Positions 17,217-26,227 are shown, counted from the first letter of the stretch. The stretch is DNA of 64,000 nucleotides from an uncultured Flavobacteriaceae bacterium (GCA_913061125.1 CAJXUB010000002.1:42023-106022), one strand, 5' to 3'. Notes: generated by a model not told the origin, from the letters alone. Numbers and translations: made by a program.

Positions 17217-18467
17217 TTATTGGGTTATAAGTTGAACGGTTTTGGGGGTGATTTGTTTTATTAGAACCGTTTTATTTTTTTCAATATCTTGAATAACCTC
17301 GTCCGTATGATGTCGAATGGTAAATAAATTTACGTGTTGATAAACGGTTAGCTGGTATTTGGCTTTGAGCTGTAACAAAAGTGGGCCCAAATTATCAAAC
17401 GTATTTTCGATACAAACCGAAAAGCTAATGGCCGAATTTTGAATCAACCGAACTTTCATTTTATTTTGATGTAGAAGTTTAAAAATATGGCTGATATTTT
17501 CCTCTACGATGTAGGAAAAGTCTAAGGAGGAAACGGCAATCAAAATTTGATTTTTTCGTAAAATGTAACACGGCACTTTCGGGGTAAGTTTCAAGGCTTT
17601 TCCAACTGTAGTTCCTTTATTTTTTGGGTTTAAAAACGATTTAACATGCAACGGAATTTCTTTTCGTTGGAGCGGTTGCAGCGTTTTAGGATGGATAACC
17701 GAAGCCCCATAATAAGACAGTTCTATGGCCTCTTCATAGGATAAGGAGTGCAGTAGGGTAGCATTGTCAAAATAACGCGGGTCGGCGTTGAGTACGCCTG
17801 GGACGTCTTTCCAAATGGTAACGCTTTTAGCATTCAAACAGTAGGCAAAAATGGCTGCCGTGTAATCGCTGCCCTCCCTTCCCAAGGTCGTGGTGAAATT
17901 ATTGGAATCGCTGCCCAAAAATCCTTGTGTGATATACAATTGTTTGGGGTCAATTTTTTGTTGAATCTGTTGTTGCGTGGGCTCCCATTGAACTTTGGCG
18001 TTGCGGTAATTTCGGTCTGTTTTTATCAATTCTCGAACATCCAACCATTGGTTATTTAGGCCGTTATGATTCAGATAATAACTGACAATGGTGGTTGAAA
18101 CCAACTCGCCAAAACCAATGGTTTGATCGTATATGAAATCATAATCGGGCGATTTGTTTCGTTCAAAAAAACTTGAAAGTTCATCAAATAAGCTGGAAAC
18201 CGCCTTGAATACCGGGTGAGATTCGTTTTCAAATAAATCCAACACGATAGCATTGTGGAATTTTTTGACATCTTGGATGCTGCTTTGCAGCTCGTGTTTT
18301 GTGTTAAAATAGTGGTCAATGACTTGTTCTAAAGCATTGGTCGTTTTTCCCATGGCCGAAATGACGATCAGCGTTTCATGAGTCCCGACTGTTTGTAATA
18401 CTTGCACCAGGTTTCGTACGCCTTCAGCATCTTTCACCGATGCTCCACCAAATTTTAGGATTTTCAT
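17217..18467 (-). CDS. aspartate kinase
   Basis: 416 residues. The N-terminal kinase domain starts MKILKFGGASVKD (KFGGxSV motif). It continues with VISAMGKTTNALE and TTLGREGSDYTAAIFA, and with WKDVPGVLNADPR, typical of aspartokinases. The C-terminal part (about 300-416) is an ACT-like regulatory region. It phosphorylates aspartate, the first step to Lys/diaminopimelate, Thr and Met. It is monofunctional, without a homoserine dehydrogenase domain. It overlaps the GNAT stop by four bases (ATGA) and precedes the OlsF-like gene. Confidence 0.94.
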   Translation of the reverse strand: MKILKFGGASVKDAEGVRNLVQVLQTVGTHETLIVISAMGKTTNALEQVIDHYFNTKHELQSSIQDVKKFHNAIVLDLFENESHPVFKAVSSLFDELSSFFERNKSPDYDFIYDQTIGFGELVSTTIVSYYLNHNGLNNQWLDVRELIKTDRNYRNAKVQWEPTQQQIQQKIDPKQLYITQGFLGSDSNNFTTTLGREGSDYTAAIFAYCLNAKSVTIWKDVPGVLNADPRYFDNATLLHSLSYEEAIELSYYGASVIHPKTLQPLQRKEIPLHVKSFLNPKNKGTTVGKALKLTPKVPCYILRKNQILIAVSSLDFSYIVEENISHIFKLLHQNKMKVRLIQNSAISFSVCIENTFDNLGPLLLQLKAKYQLTVYQHVNLFTIRHHTDEVIQDIEKNKTVLIKQITPKTVQLITQ

Positions 18468-18952
18468 GCGTTGTCCAGTTTTAACAAATAATTTTTGATG
18501 CCATTAGAGTCCAAATGAACCACATCCCAATCACGTTTAACATCTGCTCCTTTGGCCTCATAAAAATCAATAGCAGGCGTATTCCAATCCAAAACTTCCC
18601 AACTCACTCGTTTAACCTTCAATTTTGCAGCATATTTTACCACTTCGTCCAAAAGTGCAGTGCCAATTCCATACCCCCTAAAGTGTTCCGAGACAATCAG
18701 ATCTTCCAAATGTAAAACACGGCCTTTCCAGGTTGAAAATCGCGTAAAAACCAATGCCATACCGATAATTTTAGTCTCAATTTCCGCAACAAAACAATGA
18801 AAATCGGGAGCGGTACCAAAGCCCTTGGATTCCAGTTCTTCCACAGTAACCTCAACCGCATCAGGTTCTTTTTCAAACACTGCCAATTCAACGATAAGTT
18901 GCAAAACCTGTGGCATGTCTGCTTTATGGGCTTCTCGTATGTGGTAATTCAT
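18464..18952 (-). CDS. GNAT family N-acetyltransferase
   Basis: 162 residues from the ATG at 18952 (MNYHIREAHKADMPQVLQLI). The acetyl-CoA loop is EHFRGYGIGTALLDEVVKYA, and a later strand/helix pair is VSWEVLDWNTPAIDFYEAKGA. The overall pattern resembles the SSAT/thialysine N-acetyltransferase branch, but the substrate is not certain. The ORF-track start at 19036 adds 28 residues and lies upstream of an exact -7 box at 18970-18977, so the shorter start is favoured. First gene of an operon with aspartate kinase. Confidence 0.9.
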   Translation of the reverse strand: MNYHIREAHKADMPQVLQLIVELAVFEKEPDAVEVTVEELESKGFGTAPDFHCFVAEIETKIIGMALVFTRFSTWKGRVLHLEDLIVSEHFRGYGIGTALLDEVVKYAAKLKVKRVSWEVLDWNTPAIDFYEAKGADVKRDWDVVHLDSNGIKNYLLKLDNA

Positions 18953-18969
18953 AGATCTAATATTGCGTT

Positions 18970-18977
18970 CAAAGATA
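18970..18977 (-). promoter_or_regulatory. Promoter -7 box of the GNAT-aspartate kinase operon
   Basis: The minus strand reads TATCTTTG, an exact match to TAnnTTTG, 17 bases upstream of the ATG. A TTG (19004-19006 on the minus strand) lies 26 bases further, rather far for a -33 box. Confidence 0.5.
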
Positions 18978-19022
18978 CTTAAAACCGTTTTATATTTAAG
19001 CCACAATTTTTTTACGAAAACG

Positions 19023-19051
19023 TTGTAGTTCGTCAAAAAATTAGATATTTG
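19023..19051 (+). promoter_or_regulatory. Likely promoter of fbp
   Basis: TTG (19023-19025), 18 bases, then GATATTTG (19044-19051), one mismatch to TAnnTTTG. It lies 17 bases before the ATG of fbp, in the divergent region shared with the GNAT operon. Confidence 0.4.
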
Positions 19052-19068
19052 CAGTAGAATTACTTCTT

Positions 19069-20082
19069 ATGTCTCAAAAAAACCAAACTCTTGGTGAGTT
19101 TATCATTGAAAATCAAGCGTCGTTCAAATACAGTTCAGGCGAATTATCTCGACTTATTAACTCAATTCGTTTGGCTGCCAAAGTGGTCAATCATGCGGTT
19201 AATAAAGCTGGTCTTGTAGATATTTTGGGGCACTCTGGCGATACCAACACGCAAGGGGAAAATCAACAAAAATTGGATGTTTATGCCAATGAAAAATTCA
19301 TTCAAATGCTTACCAACCGTAATATTGTTTGTGGCATAGCCAGCGAAGAGGAGCAAGATTTTATGGCCATTAACAGCTACGACAATAATCATCAAAATAA
19401 ATATGTTGTATTGATTGACCCGTTGGATGGATCGTCCAATATTGATGTTAATGTTTCTGTTGGAACTATTTTTTCGATTTACCGTCGTGTAACGCCCGTT
19501 GGTAGTGCAGTTACGATAGAAGATTTTTTGCAAAAAGGAACCGAGCAAGTGGCGGCCGGATACATCATTTATGGTACCTCAACCATGTTGGTTTACACCA
19601 CTGGCGATGGGGTTAACGGCTTCACGCTAAACCCTGCCATCGGAACCTTTTATTTGTCTCATCCAAATATGCGTTTTCCAACACACGGATCAATTTATTC
19701 GGTTAATGAAGGCAATTACATCCATTTCCCGCAAGGGATTAAAAATTATATTAAATACTGCCAAATGGAAGAAGAAGACCGCCCCTACACCTCGCGGTAC
19801 ATTGGATCGTTAGTTTCGGATTTCCATAGAAATATGATAAAAGGCGGCATTTATTTATACCCTCAAAGTTCCACCTACCCAGAGGGAAAATTACGATTGT
19901 TATACGAGTGCAATCCTATGGCTTTTCTCGCAGAACAAGCTCATGGTAAAGCCAGTGACGGGTATCGCCGAATTTTAGACATTCAACCTGAGGCCCTACA
20001 CCAGCGTGTCCCCTTCGTGTGTGGCAGTGCTGCTATGGTGGAAGATGTAAAGCGGTTTATGTCGAAGGAACACAAATTATAA
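19069..20082 (+). CDS. fbp: class 1 fructose-1,6-bisphosphatase
   Basis: 337 residues. It hydrolyses fructose 1,6-bisphosphate to fructose 6-phosphate in gluconeogenesis. Class 1 motifs are present: [10 protein letters not shown], the metal site [26 protein letters not shown], and the C-terminal [26 protein letters not shown]. It is monocistronic by position: divergent from GNAT, and era downstream has its own promoter box. Confidence 0.97.
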   Translation: MSQKNQTLGEFIIENQASFKYSSGELSRLINSIRLAAKVVNHAVNKAGLVDILGHSGDTNTQGENQQKLDVYANEKFIQMLTNRNIVCGIASEEEQDFMAINSYDNNHQNKYVVLIDPLDGSSNIDVNVSVGTIFSIYRRVTPVGSAVTIEDFLQKGTEQVAAGYIIYGTSTMLVYTTGDGVNGFTLNPAIGTFYLSHPNMRFPTHGSIYSVNEGNYIHFPQGIKNYIKYCQMEEEDRPYTSRYIGSLVSDFHRNMIKGGIYLYPQSSTYPEGKLRLLYECNPMAFLAEQAHGKASDGYRRILDIQPEALHQRVPFVCGSAAMVEDVKRFMSKEHKL

Positions 20083-20114
20083 AAGTCCTAACGGTCCATC
20101 TCGTCAAAACCTTG

Positions 20115-20122
20115 TACCTTTG
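20115..20122 (+). promoter_or_regulatory. Promoter -7 box of era
   Basis: TACCTTTG, an exact TAnnTTTG match, 17 bases before the era ATG. No good -33 box was seen. Confidence 0.5.
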
Positions 20123-20139
20123 CCTCAACTTTTGAAGGT

Positions 20140-21018
20140 ATGCACAAAGCAGGATTTGTAAACATTATAGGCAATCCAAACGTTGGAAAATCGACACTGA
20201 TGAATGCGTTTGTTGGTGAAAAACTGTCCATCATTACCTCCAAGGCACAAACGACAAGACACCGTATATTGGGTATCGTTAATGGAAACGATTTCCAAGT
20301 GGTTTTGTCCGATACACCAGGTATTATCAAACCGGCGTATGAATTGCAAACCTCCATGATGGATATGGTAAAATCGGCTTTTGACGATGCTGATGTCTTG
20401 ATTTACATGGTCGAAATTGGCGAGAAGACCCTAAAAGATGAGGCCTTTTTTCAAAAAATTACATCCACCAAAACACCCGTGTTATTGCTGCTCAACAAAA
20501 TTGATCAATCCAACCAAGAGTTGCTGGAAACTCAGGCCGAATTGTGGCAATCGAAAGTTCCCAATGCCGAATTCTACCCCTTGTCGGCATTGACAGGATT
20601 TAACGTAAAAAATGTGTTTGACCGCCTTGTTGAATTGTTGCCAGAATCCCCACCGTATTTTCCAAAAGACCAGCTCACCGATAAGCCAGAGCGGTTTTTT
20701 GTGAATGAAAAAATTCGAGAGAAAATTCTGATGTACTACAAGAAAGAGATTCCTTATGCAGTTGAGGTAGATACTGAAGAATTTTTTGAGGAGGAGAATA
20801 TCATCAGAATGCGTTCGGTTATCATGGTGGAGCGCGATACGCAAAAGGGAATACTGATTGGCCACAGAGGCAAAGCGCTAAAACGTGTTGGTGTAGAAGC
20901 TCGAAAGGATTTGGAACTATTTTTTGATAAACAAGTTCATTTAGAATTGTATGTTAAAGTCAATAAAAACTGGCGATCCAATCAACAACAACTCAGGCGT
21001 TTCGGCTATCAGAAATAA
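20140..21018 (+). CDS. era: GTPase Era
   Basis: 292 residues. Binds 16S rRNA and helps 30S subunit maturation. The N-terminal G domain has G1 GNPNVGKST (about 11-19), G3 DTPG, G4 NKID and G5 SAL. The C-terminal KH domain (about 200-290) has VIMVERDTQKGILIGHRGKALKRVGVEARKDLE, with the GxxG loop as GHRG. The neighbours are a small membrane protein (minus) and the second ribosome GTPase, der. Confidence 0.97.
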   Translation: MHKAGFVNIIGNPNVGKSTLMNAFVGEKLSIITSKAQTTRHRILGIVNGNDFQVVLSDTPGIIKPAYELQTSMMDMVKSAFDDADVLIYMVEIGEKTLKDEAFFQKITSTKTPVLLLLNKIDQSNQELLETQAELWQSKVPNAEFYPLSALTGFNVKNVFDRLVELLPESPPYFPKDQLTDKPERFFVNEKIREKILMYYKKEIPYAVEVDTEEFFEEENIIRMRSVIMVERDTQKGILIGHRGKALKRVGVEARKDLELFFDKQVHLELYVKVNKNWRSNQQQLRRFGYQK

Positions 21019-21030
21019 AATAAAAAACTT

Positions 21031-21516
21031 CTAAATCTTGGAGGTTGTAAAATTGTACAACACCCTCATTTGTTTCTTTCCTTTGTCCTTTCCCAATCGT
21101 CCGGCGAAGTACAAAATAATCCAAAGCAGTATCATTAATAGGATTAAAAAAACAGGGACACCAATAGGTTGATCCAAAGACCAATTGACATAGGCCCAGA
21201 TGCCAGCTCCAATAAAAACTCCAGCGACTAAAAAATGCAAAAACATAAAAAAAGTCCACAACTTTGCATTGGGTCCAAAAAGGCCATGAATCCGACACCC
21301 CTTGTCATTTTCAAACACCTCCAAATGCAATTGTGGCGACCAAAAGTGGCGGTTCTTTTTCGTTATTTTTAAAAAAATATGCGCATCGATAACACCAGAA
21401 CGAATCCCAGTTTTGTGGATATCTATATGCCGAAATTGTTCTAAAATTTCCGCCTTAGTTTTATTAGAATTTAGCTTAAAACGCGGCCGTAAAACGATGT
21501 TGTTTTGAAAAGTCAT
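21031..21516 (-). CDS. uncharacterised membrane protein
   Basis: 161 residues from the ATG at 21516 ([18 protein letters not shown]). The N-terminal soluble part of about 85 residues contains [32 protein letters not shown]. Two transmembrane helices follow ([25 protein letters not shown] and [22 protein letters not shown]), then a basic tail. No known domain was recognised. It lies between era and der on the opposite strand, convergent with era. The longer ORF-track start (21582) adds an unsupported stretch. Confidence 0.75.
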   Translation of the reverse strand: MTFQNNIVLRPRFKLNSNKTKAEILEQFRHIDIHKTGIRSGVIDAHIFLKITKKNRHFWSPQLHLEVFENDKGCRIHGLFGPNAKLWTFFMFLHFLVAGVFIGAGIWAYVNWSLDQPIGVPVFLILLMILLWIILYFAGRLGKDKGKKQMRVLYNFTTSKI

Positions 21517-21604
21517 ATTACAGATATTGAGGTTTTTAAAGATACAAAAACAAAACAAATTCGTTTTAGAGCTCAAAAACAACTTCTCACAAAGGGATAT
21601 TTCC

Positions 21605-21612
21605 TACTTTTG
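21605..21612 (+). promoter_or_regulatory. Promoter -7 box of der
   Basis: TACTTTTG, an exact TAnnTTTG match, 18 bases before the der ATG at 21631. It also argues against the longer ORF-track start at 21505. Confidence 0.5.
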
Positions 21613-21630
21613 CAAAATCAAAACGAAATC

Positions 21631-22935
21631 ATGGGAAGCATAGTTGCCATCGTCGGACGACCCAATGTAGGAAAGTCCACTTTTTTTAACCGCCTCATTC
21701 AACGTCGCGAAGCGATTGTGGATGCTGTGAGTGGTGTGACCCGCGACCGTCATTATGGAAAAAGCGACTGGAATGGAAAAGAATTTTCTTTGATTGATAC
21801 TGGAGGGTATGTCGTTGGCAGTGACGATATTTTTGAGGCCGAAATCGACAAGCAAGTTGAATTGGCAATCGAAGAAGCCGATGCCATAATTTTTATGGTC
21901 GATGTTGAAACGGGGGTTACCGGTATGGATGAAGACGTGGCTAAATTGCTTCGTAAAATCAAAAAACCTGTATTTTTGGCAGTCAATAAAGTTGATAATT
22001 CCAAGCGAGCTCAAGATGCTGTTGAGTTTTACAACCTCGGTTTGGGCGATTATTATACCATAGCCAGCATCAACGGAAGCGGTACAGGGGATTTGCTGGA
22101 CGATTTGGTTATGGCACTACCGGATCACACCGATAATGCCGCATCAGACCTACCAAGATTTGCCGTTGTTGGACGCCCCAATGCGGGGAAATCTTCATTC
22201 ATTAATGCTCTTATTGGCGAAGATCGGTACATTGTTACAGAAATCGCTGGAACAACAAGGGATGCCATCGATACAACATACAACCGCTTTGGGTTTGAAT
22301 TTAATTTGGTGGATACTGCGGGAATACGTCGCAAGTCCAAAGTCAAAGAAGATTTGGAGTTTTACTCCGTAATGCGAAGTGTTCGTGCCATTGAAAATTC
22401 GGATGTGTGCCTTTTGGTAGTCGATGCACAGCGAGGATTTGATGGACAAGTTCAAAATATTTTTTGGCTGGCTCAACGAAACAATAAAGGTCTTGTTATC
22501 CTGGTAAACAAGTGGGATTTGGTAGAAAAAAATACCAAAACCACCAAAGAATTTGAAACCTACATCAGAAAGCAAATTGAACCTTTTACCGATGTGCCCA
22601 TCGTTTTTATATCCGCTCTCACGAAACAACGGATTTATAAAGCCATTGAAACGGCTGTTGAGGTGTTTAAAAACCGTTCTCGACGCATCAAAACAAGCCA
22701 GCTTAATGAGGATTTATTGCCCATAATTGATCGTACGCCGCCTCCAGCACTGAAGGGAAAATACGTTAAAATTAAATTTATTACTCAACTGCCAACAGCG
22801 CACCCGCAGTTTGCCTTTTTTTGTAATTTACCTCAATACGTTAAAGAACCCTACAAACGGTTTTTGGAAAACAAATTGAGAGGATTGTATGATTTTAGTG
22901 GCGTCCCAGTTACTATTTTTATGCGAAAAAAATAG
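21631..22935 (+). CDS. der: ribosome biogenesis GTPase Der
   Basis: 434 residues from the ATG at 21631 ([17 protein letters not shown]). It has two G domains in tandem: [17 protein letters not shown] and [20 protein letters not shown]-like C-terminal domain includes [27 protein letters not shown]. Der (EngA) is needed for 50S subunit assembly. It converges with the TPM-domain gene two bases downstream; no terminator hairpin is visible between them. Confidence 0.97.
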   Translation: MGSIVAIVGRPNVGKSTFFNRLIQRREAIVDAVSGVTRDRHYGKSDWNGKEFSLIDTGGYVVGSDDIFEAEIDKQVELAIEEADAIIFMVDVETGVTGMDEDVAKLLRKIKKPVFLAVNKVDNSKRAQDAVEFYNLGLGDYYTIASINGSGTGDLLDDLVMALPDHTDNAASDLPRFAVVGRPNAGKSSFINALIGEDRYIVTEIAGTTRDAIDTTYNRFGFEFNLVDTAGIRRKSKVKEDLEFYSVMRSVRAIENSDVCLLVVDAQRGFDGQVQNIFWLAQRNNKGLVILVNKWDLVEKNTKTTKEFETYIRKQIEPFTDVPIVFISALTKQRIYKAIETAVEVFKNRSRRIKTSQLNEDLLPIIDRTPPPALKGKYVKIKFITQLPTAHPQFAFFCNLPQYVKEPYKRFLENKLRGLYDFSGVPVTIFMRKK

Positions 22936-22937
22936 TT

Positions 22938-23738
22938 TTACCAACTTCCAGAAGCACCTCCACCACCTCCCATACCTCCGCCAAAACCGCCACCAAAACC
23001 CCCGCCAAAACTTCCGCCACCACCAAAAATTCCGCCACCAGATTTTCCTTTGTGGTAACTCCCGCGTCCCATATTGCTTAAAATAATGGCATCCAAAAGA
23101 CTGGTAGGAGGTGCTCGGTTGCCTTTGTTTTGGCCATTGTCTCGCTTCGATAAAGCGGCCATAAGAACAATAAATAAAATCAGTAAAAACAGAACCAAAC
23201 CAAAAGGAATTCCATCCGAACTTGTGGTTGGAGTGGCCTTGTAGGCGCCTGTTAATACCTTAAAAATAGCATCAGATCCTGCGTTCAACCCGGTTGCATA
23301 TTGGTTTTGTTTGAACAATGGAATCATATCGTTTTGAATAATGCGGCTACACATTTTATCCGTTAGCAAATGTTCCACACCATAGCCTGTACTAATGTTA
23401 ATTTTTCGGTCGTTTTTGGCCAACAGTATAAAAACACCATTATCTTTATCTGCTTGCCCAATACCCCACTTTTCAAGCCACCTCGCGCCAAGGTAATTGA
23501 TATTTTCACCCTCCGTTGATGCTATGACAGCAACAACAATTTGGGTGGACGTACTGTCCGAATATCGAATAAGTTTTTCTTCTAATTGATTTTTTTCTTG
23601 GGATGTAAATAAGTCTATATAATCATAAACACTGGTTTGGTTTTTTGGTACAGGTGGGATTTTAACTTGCCCCAAAGTCAAATGGCCCATACAAAGCGCA
23701 AGGAGTAAAATCCATATTTTATGGGTATTGAGTTTCAT
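22938..23738 (-). CDS. TPM domain-containing protein, Gly-rich tail
   Basis: 266 residues. The signal peptide is MKLNTHKIWILLLALCMGHLTLGQ. A TPM (YgcG-type) domain follows at about 35-165 (VYDYIDLFTSQEKNQLEEKLIRYSDSTSTQIVVAVI ... DNGVFILLAKNDRKINISTGYGVEHLLTD). One transmembrane helix (PFGLVLFLLILFIVLMAAL) comes next, and the end is very Gly-rich (GGGIFGGGGSFGGG). TPM proteins are periplasm-facing with poorly known roles, and plant TLP18.3 has phosphatase activity. Last gene of a five-gene minus-strand run with a second TPM protein, LemA, MerR and an M23 peptidase. Confidence 0.9.
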   Translation of the reverse strand: MKLNTHKIWILLLALCMGHLTLGQVKIPPVPKNQTSVYDYIDLFTSQEKNQLEEKLIRYSDSTSTQIVVAVIASTEGENINYLGARWLEKWGIGQADKDNGVFILLAKNDRKINISTGYGVEHLLTDKMCSRIIQNDMIPLFKQNQYATGLNAGSDAIFKVLTGAYKATPTTSSDGIPFGLVLFLLILFIVLMAALSKRDNGQNKGNRAPPTSLLDAIILSNMGRGSYHKGKSGGGIFGGGGSFGGGFGGGFGGGMGGGGGASGSW

Positions 23739-24182
23739 TTAAACAGTGCCTTTCGAAATGTTGTCCGATAATTCGTTTTGATCGGAGTGATGCCATGGAA
23801 AATACTGTTCCAATACCAGCCCTGCTGTTTCAATTCCACAAATGATTCCCCTTGCAAAATGGTGTGTTGCAAAGTGATTCTGAATGGCATCACGGGTATC
23901 CGTCCAAAATGTTGGAGGTACCATTTTATCGATGCCGCTATCCCCATAAATTCCAAAACTTTGATCTGCAACAGCAATGTAAATTAACACCCCATTTTTT
24001 AACGCGGTATTATCCATTTTTAGCGCATGAAAAACCTCTTGAGCTCGTTTTTCAATAGGAAGTTTAGTTGAACTTTCGATGTGAATCCGAATTTCCCCCG
24101 AGGTTTTACTTTCAACTTTTCGAATGGCAGCAATGATGTCGAATTCTTCTTCCGAACTCAAAAAGTCTTCAACAGAACTCAT
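23739..24182 (-). CDS. TPM domain-containing protein (soluble form)
   Basis: 147 residues without a signal peptide or membrane helix. TPM-type pattern: EEFDIIAAIRKVESKTSGEIRIHIES ... TALKNGVLIYIAVADQSFGIYGDSGIDKMVP ... DAIQNHFATHHFARGIICGIETAG. It directly abuts the larger TPM gene (no gap) and follows lemA by 12 bases. Paired TPM proteins downstream of LemA are a common bacterial arrangement. Probably cytosolic. Confidence 0.88.
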   Translation of the reverse strand: MSSVEDFLSSEEEFDIIAAIRKVESKTSGEIRIHIESSTKLPIEKRAQEVFHALKMDNTALKNGVLIYIAVADQSFGIYGDSGIDKMVPPTFWTDTRDAIQNHFATHHFARGIICGIETAGLVLEQYFPWHHSDQNELSDNISKGTV

Positions 24183-24194
24183 GGTGTGTTGTTT

Positions 24195-24794
24195 TTATTC
24201 AAAATTGAAGTCAACTTCTGGAGCTTTTTCAGACCCTGGATCGGATTTGTACCGTGTCATTTCTCCAAAACCAAACCATCCTGCTAAGATTTTGTTGGGA
24301 AATTTTGTCGTGAAAATATCATAGATATTTACCGATTCGTTGTAGCGGTCGCGGGCCACATTGATTCTGTTTTCAGTCCCTTCCAATTGATTCTGGAGGT
24401 CCAAAAAGTTTTGGTTGGCCTTCAATTCTGGGTAGCGTTCCACCGTTACCAACAAACGGGATAAAGCACCACTCAAACCGCTTTGAGCTTCTTGAAACGC
24501 TTGTAAGTTTTCTGGGGTGATGTTTGTAGGGTCAATGGTTGTGGAAGAGGCTTTGGCTCGAGCTTCAATGACTTGTGTCAGTGTGCTTTTTTCAAAATCA
24601 GCAGCACCTTTAACCGTCTTGACTAAGTTTCCAATAAGATCGTTTCGGCGTTGGTAACTGCTCTCAACGTTAGACCAAGCTGTTTTGGCATTTGCTTCGT
24701 ATTCTACGGCAGTGTTGTTAAAGCCCACGGCCCAATTGTAGAGCCCAAAGGCTAGGACAGCGATTATAATTAGAGGGATAAGCCATTTTTTCAT
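24195..24794 (-). CDS. lemA: LemA family protein
   Basis: 199 residues. One N-terminal membrane helix (MKKWLIPLIIIAVLAFGLYNWAVGFNN) is followed by a long helical domain with the family patterns AWSNVESSYQRRNDLIGNLVKTVKG, LLVTVERYPELKANQNFLDLQNQLEGTENRINVARDRYNE and IFTTKFPNKILAGWFGF. It is an inner-membrane protein whose molecular role is not settled. Middle of the MerR-LemA-TPM-TPM run; the gap to the MerR gene is 12 bases. Confidence 0.93.
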   Translation of the reverse strand: MKKWLIPLIIIAVLAFGLYNWAVGFNNTAVEYEANAKTAWSNVESSYQRRNDLIGNLVKTVKGAADFEKSTLTQVIEARAKASSTTIDPTNITPENLQAFQEAQSGLSGALSRLLVTVERYPELKANQNFLDLQNQLEGTENRINVARDRYNESVNIYDIFTTKFPNKILAGWFGFGEMTRYKSDPGSEKAPEVDFNFE

Positions 24795-24806
24795 AGTGTT
24801 TGAGTT

Positions 24807-25136
24807 TTAGATTTGAGATTTAATTTTATTGAGTTGATCTTTTATGGATTCCAATTTACAAATAATTTCAAAATTATTTAACGATTCTTTTTTCTGAGAT
24901 TTCAAATAGGTTTTGGCCCCATCCAAGGTGTACCCCTGTTCTTTAACCAATCGGTAAATGAGTTTAAGGGTTTTGATGTCCTCAGGTGTAAATCGTCTGT
25001 TGCCTTTGGCATTTTTTTTGGGTTTGAGGCGGTCAAACTCACCCTCCCAAAAACGAATAAGTGATGTTTTGACCCCAAAAGCTTTGGCGACTTCGCCAAT
25101 GTTGTAATACAGTTTTTTGGGCAAATCGACGTGCAT
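24807..25136 (-). CDS. MerR family transcriptional regulator
   Basis: 109 residues. An N-terminal winged helix-turn-helix (YYNIGEVAKAFGVKTSLIRFWEGEFDRLKPKKNAKGNRRFTPEDIKTLKLIYRLVKEQG) is followed by a short coiled-coil dimer helix. There are no C-terminal ligand domain and no Cys for metal binding, so the inducer is unknown. It starts one base after the M23 peptidase stop and precedes lemA, so it may control this run. Confidence 0.9.
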   Translation of the reverse strand: MHVDLPKKLYYNIGEVAKAFGVKTSLIRFWEGEFDRLKPKKNAKGNRRFTPEDIKTLKLIYRLVKEQGYTLDGAKTYLKSQKKESLNNFEIICKLESIKDQLNKIKSQI

Positions 25137-25137
25137 C

Positions 25138-26109
25138 TTAATCTAACGATTGGTTTTCTGCTGATGCTTTTTTGAGCAAGTCATCAAATTCTTCACTCGT
25201 TAGATTACCGTAGTAAAAATTCAAAGGATTAATCCGACGCCCATCCTTGAAAATTTCGTAGTGCAAATGCGGGGCTTGAGAACGGCCCGAGCTTCCAACA
25301 AATCCAATGATATCCCCTCGCTTAACCCGTTGGTTACGTCGAACGTTGTATTTGTACAAATGGGCATATAAACTGACATAGCCGTACCCATGGTCAATTC
25401 TAATGTGGCGGCCATACCCAGAAGATCGAGAGTCCGCACGTTTCACCACACCATCTCCAGTGGCATAAATGGGTGTGCCTCGAGCTGCCGTAAAATCCAT
25501 TCCGTAATGAAACTTCCGAACCTTTGTAAAGGGGTCTATTCGATATCCATACCCCGATGCCATTCGGGTAAGATCTTCATTTCGTATGGGTTGTATGGCA
25601 GGAATTTTAGCTAAAAAACTTGATTTATTCTTGGCTAAATTGGCAATTTCGTCCAATGATTTGGACTGAATCACAATACGTTTTTGTAACACATCCAACC
25701 GTTTGTGGGAAGATGCAATTAGGTCCGAATTACTGTACCCTTCAAATTTGGCGTATCGATTAACCCCTCCAAACCCCTGCTTGCGCTGAGCTTCTGGGAT
25801 GGGATTTGCTTCAAAATAAAGGCGGTAAATGGTATTGTCTCGCTCTTCAATATTCTCCAAAACATTTTCAATTTCAGTCAATTTGCCGTTCAGGATGGCG
25901 TACTGAAGTTCCATGTTTTGAAGCTCTCTATTAAGGACTTTTTCTTTTGGGGATTCAAAATAGTAACTTCCCACAAATACAATAAAAAAAGCAAAAATAC
26001 CAGAAGCCAAAAGAAACCCAAAGATGTATTTTGCGGCCTCTTTTTTACTCGTTTCTATACGGCGATAGGACAAGGTTTCCGGATCGTAGTAATATTTTAC
26101 ATTAGACAT
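25138..26109 (-). CDS. M23 family metallopeptidase (peptidoglycan endopeptidase)
   Basis: 323 residues. A cytosolic N-terminus of about 30 residues precedes one membrane helix (FGFLLASGIFAFFIVFVGSYYF), a coiled-coil region (about 55-170) and a LytM/M23 domain (about 180-300). The zinc motifs are present: FHYGMDFTAARGTPIYATGDG (HxxxD) and APHLHYEIFKDG (HxH). It is expected to cut peptidoglycan cross-links in the periplasm, tied to the inner membrane. First gene of the run with MerR, lemA and two TPM genes; divergent from alaS. Confidence 0.94.
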   Translation of the reverse strand: MSNVKYYYDPETLSYRRIETSKKEAAKYIFGFLLASGIFAFFIVFVGSYYFESPKEKVLNRELQNMELQYAILNGKLTEIENVLENIEERDNTIYRLYFEANPIPEAQRKQGFGGVNRYAKFEGYSNSDLIASSHKRLDVLQKRIVIQSKSLDEIANLAKNKSSFLAKIPAIQPIRNEDLTRMASGYGYRIDPFTKVRKFHYGMDFTAARGTPIYATGDGVVKRADSRSSGYGRHIRIDHGYGYVSLYAHLYKYNVRRNQRVKRGDIIGFVGSSGRSQAPHLHYEIFKDGRRINPLNFYYGNLTSEEFDDLLKKASAENQSLD

Positions 26110-26123
26110 TGCCTAAAAAGTTC

Positions 26124-26131
26124 TATTTTTG
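26124..26131 (+). promoter_or_regulatory. Possible alaS promoter -7 box
   Basis: TATTTTTG exactly matches TAnnTTTG. It would give a leader of about 90 bases before the alaS ATG, containing the inverted repeat at 26139-26158. Confidence 0.4.
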
Positions 26132-26138
26132 TTGCAAA

Positions 26139-26158
26139 TTTGAGGGTAATCCCTCAAA
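26139..26158 (+). repeat. Hairpin in the alaS leader
   Basis: Perfect inverted repeat TTTGAGGG-TAAT-CCCTCAAA. It lies about 70 bases before the alaS ATG, between two divergent promoter boxes. It may be an RNA hairpin in the alaS leader or an operator. The following sequence is AT-rich but has no long T-run. Confidence 0.45.
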
Positions 26159-26169
26159 AATTATTAAAA

Positions 26170-26177
26170 CAAAGATA
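26170..26177 (-). promoter_or_regulatory. Promoter -7 box of the M23-MerR-lemA run
   Basis: The minus strand reads TATCTTTG, an exact TAnnTTTG match, 60 bases upstream of the M23 peptidase start. Confidence 0.4.
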
Positions 26178-26227
26178 ATTTGTTTTTCGAGGAAAATCAA
26201 ATTAATTGATTTAGCGCAGCATTTTAC

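Noticed and set aside
22938-23060. Tandem GGN/CCN triplet tract looking like a simple DNA repeat
   Set aside because: It encodes the Gly-rich tail of the TPM protein and is in frame throughout, so it is a protein feature, not a separate repeat element.
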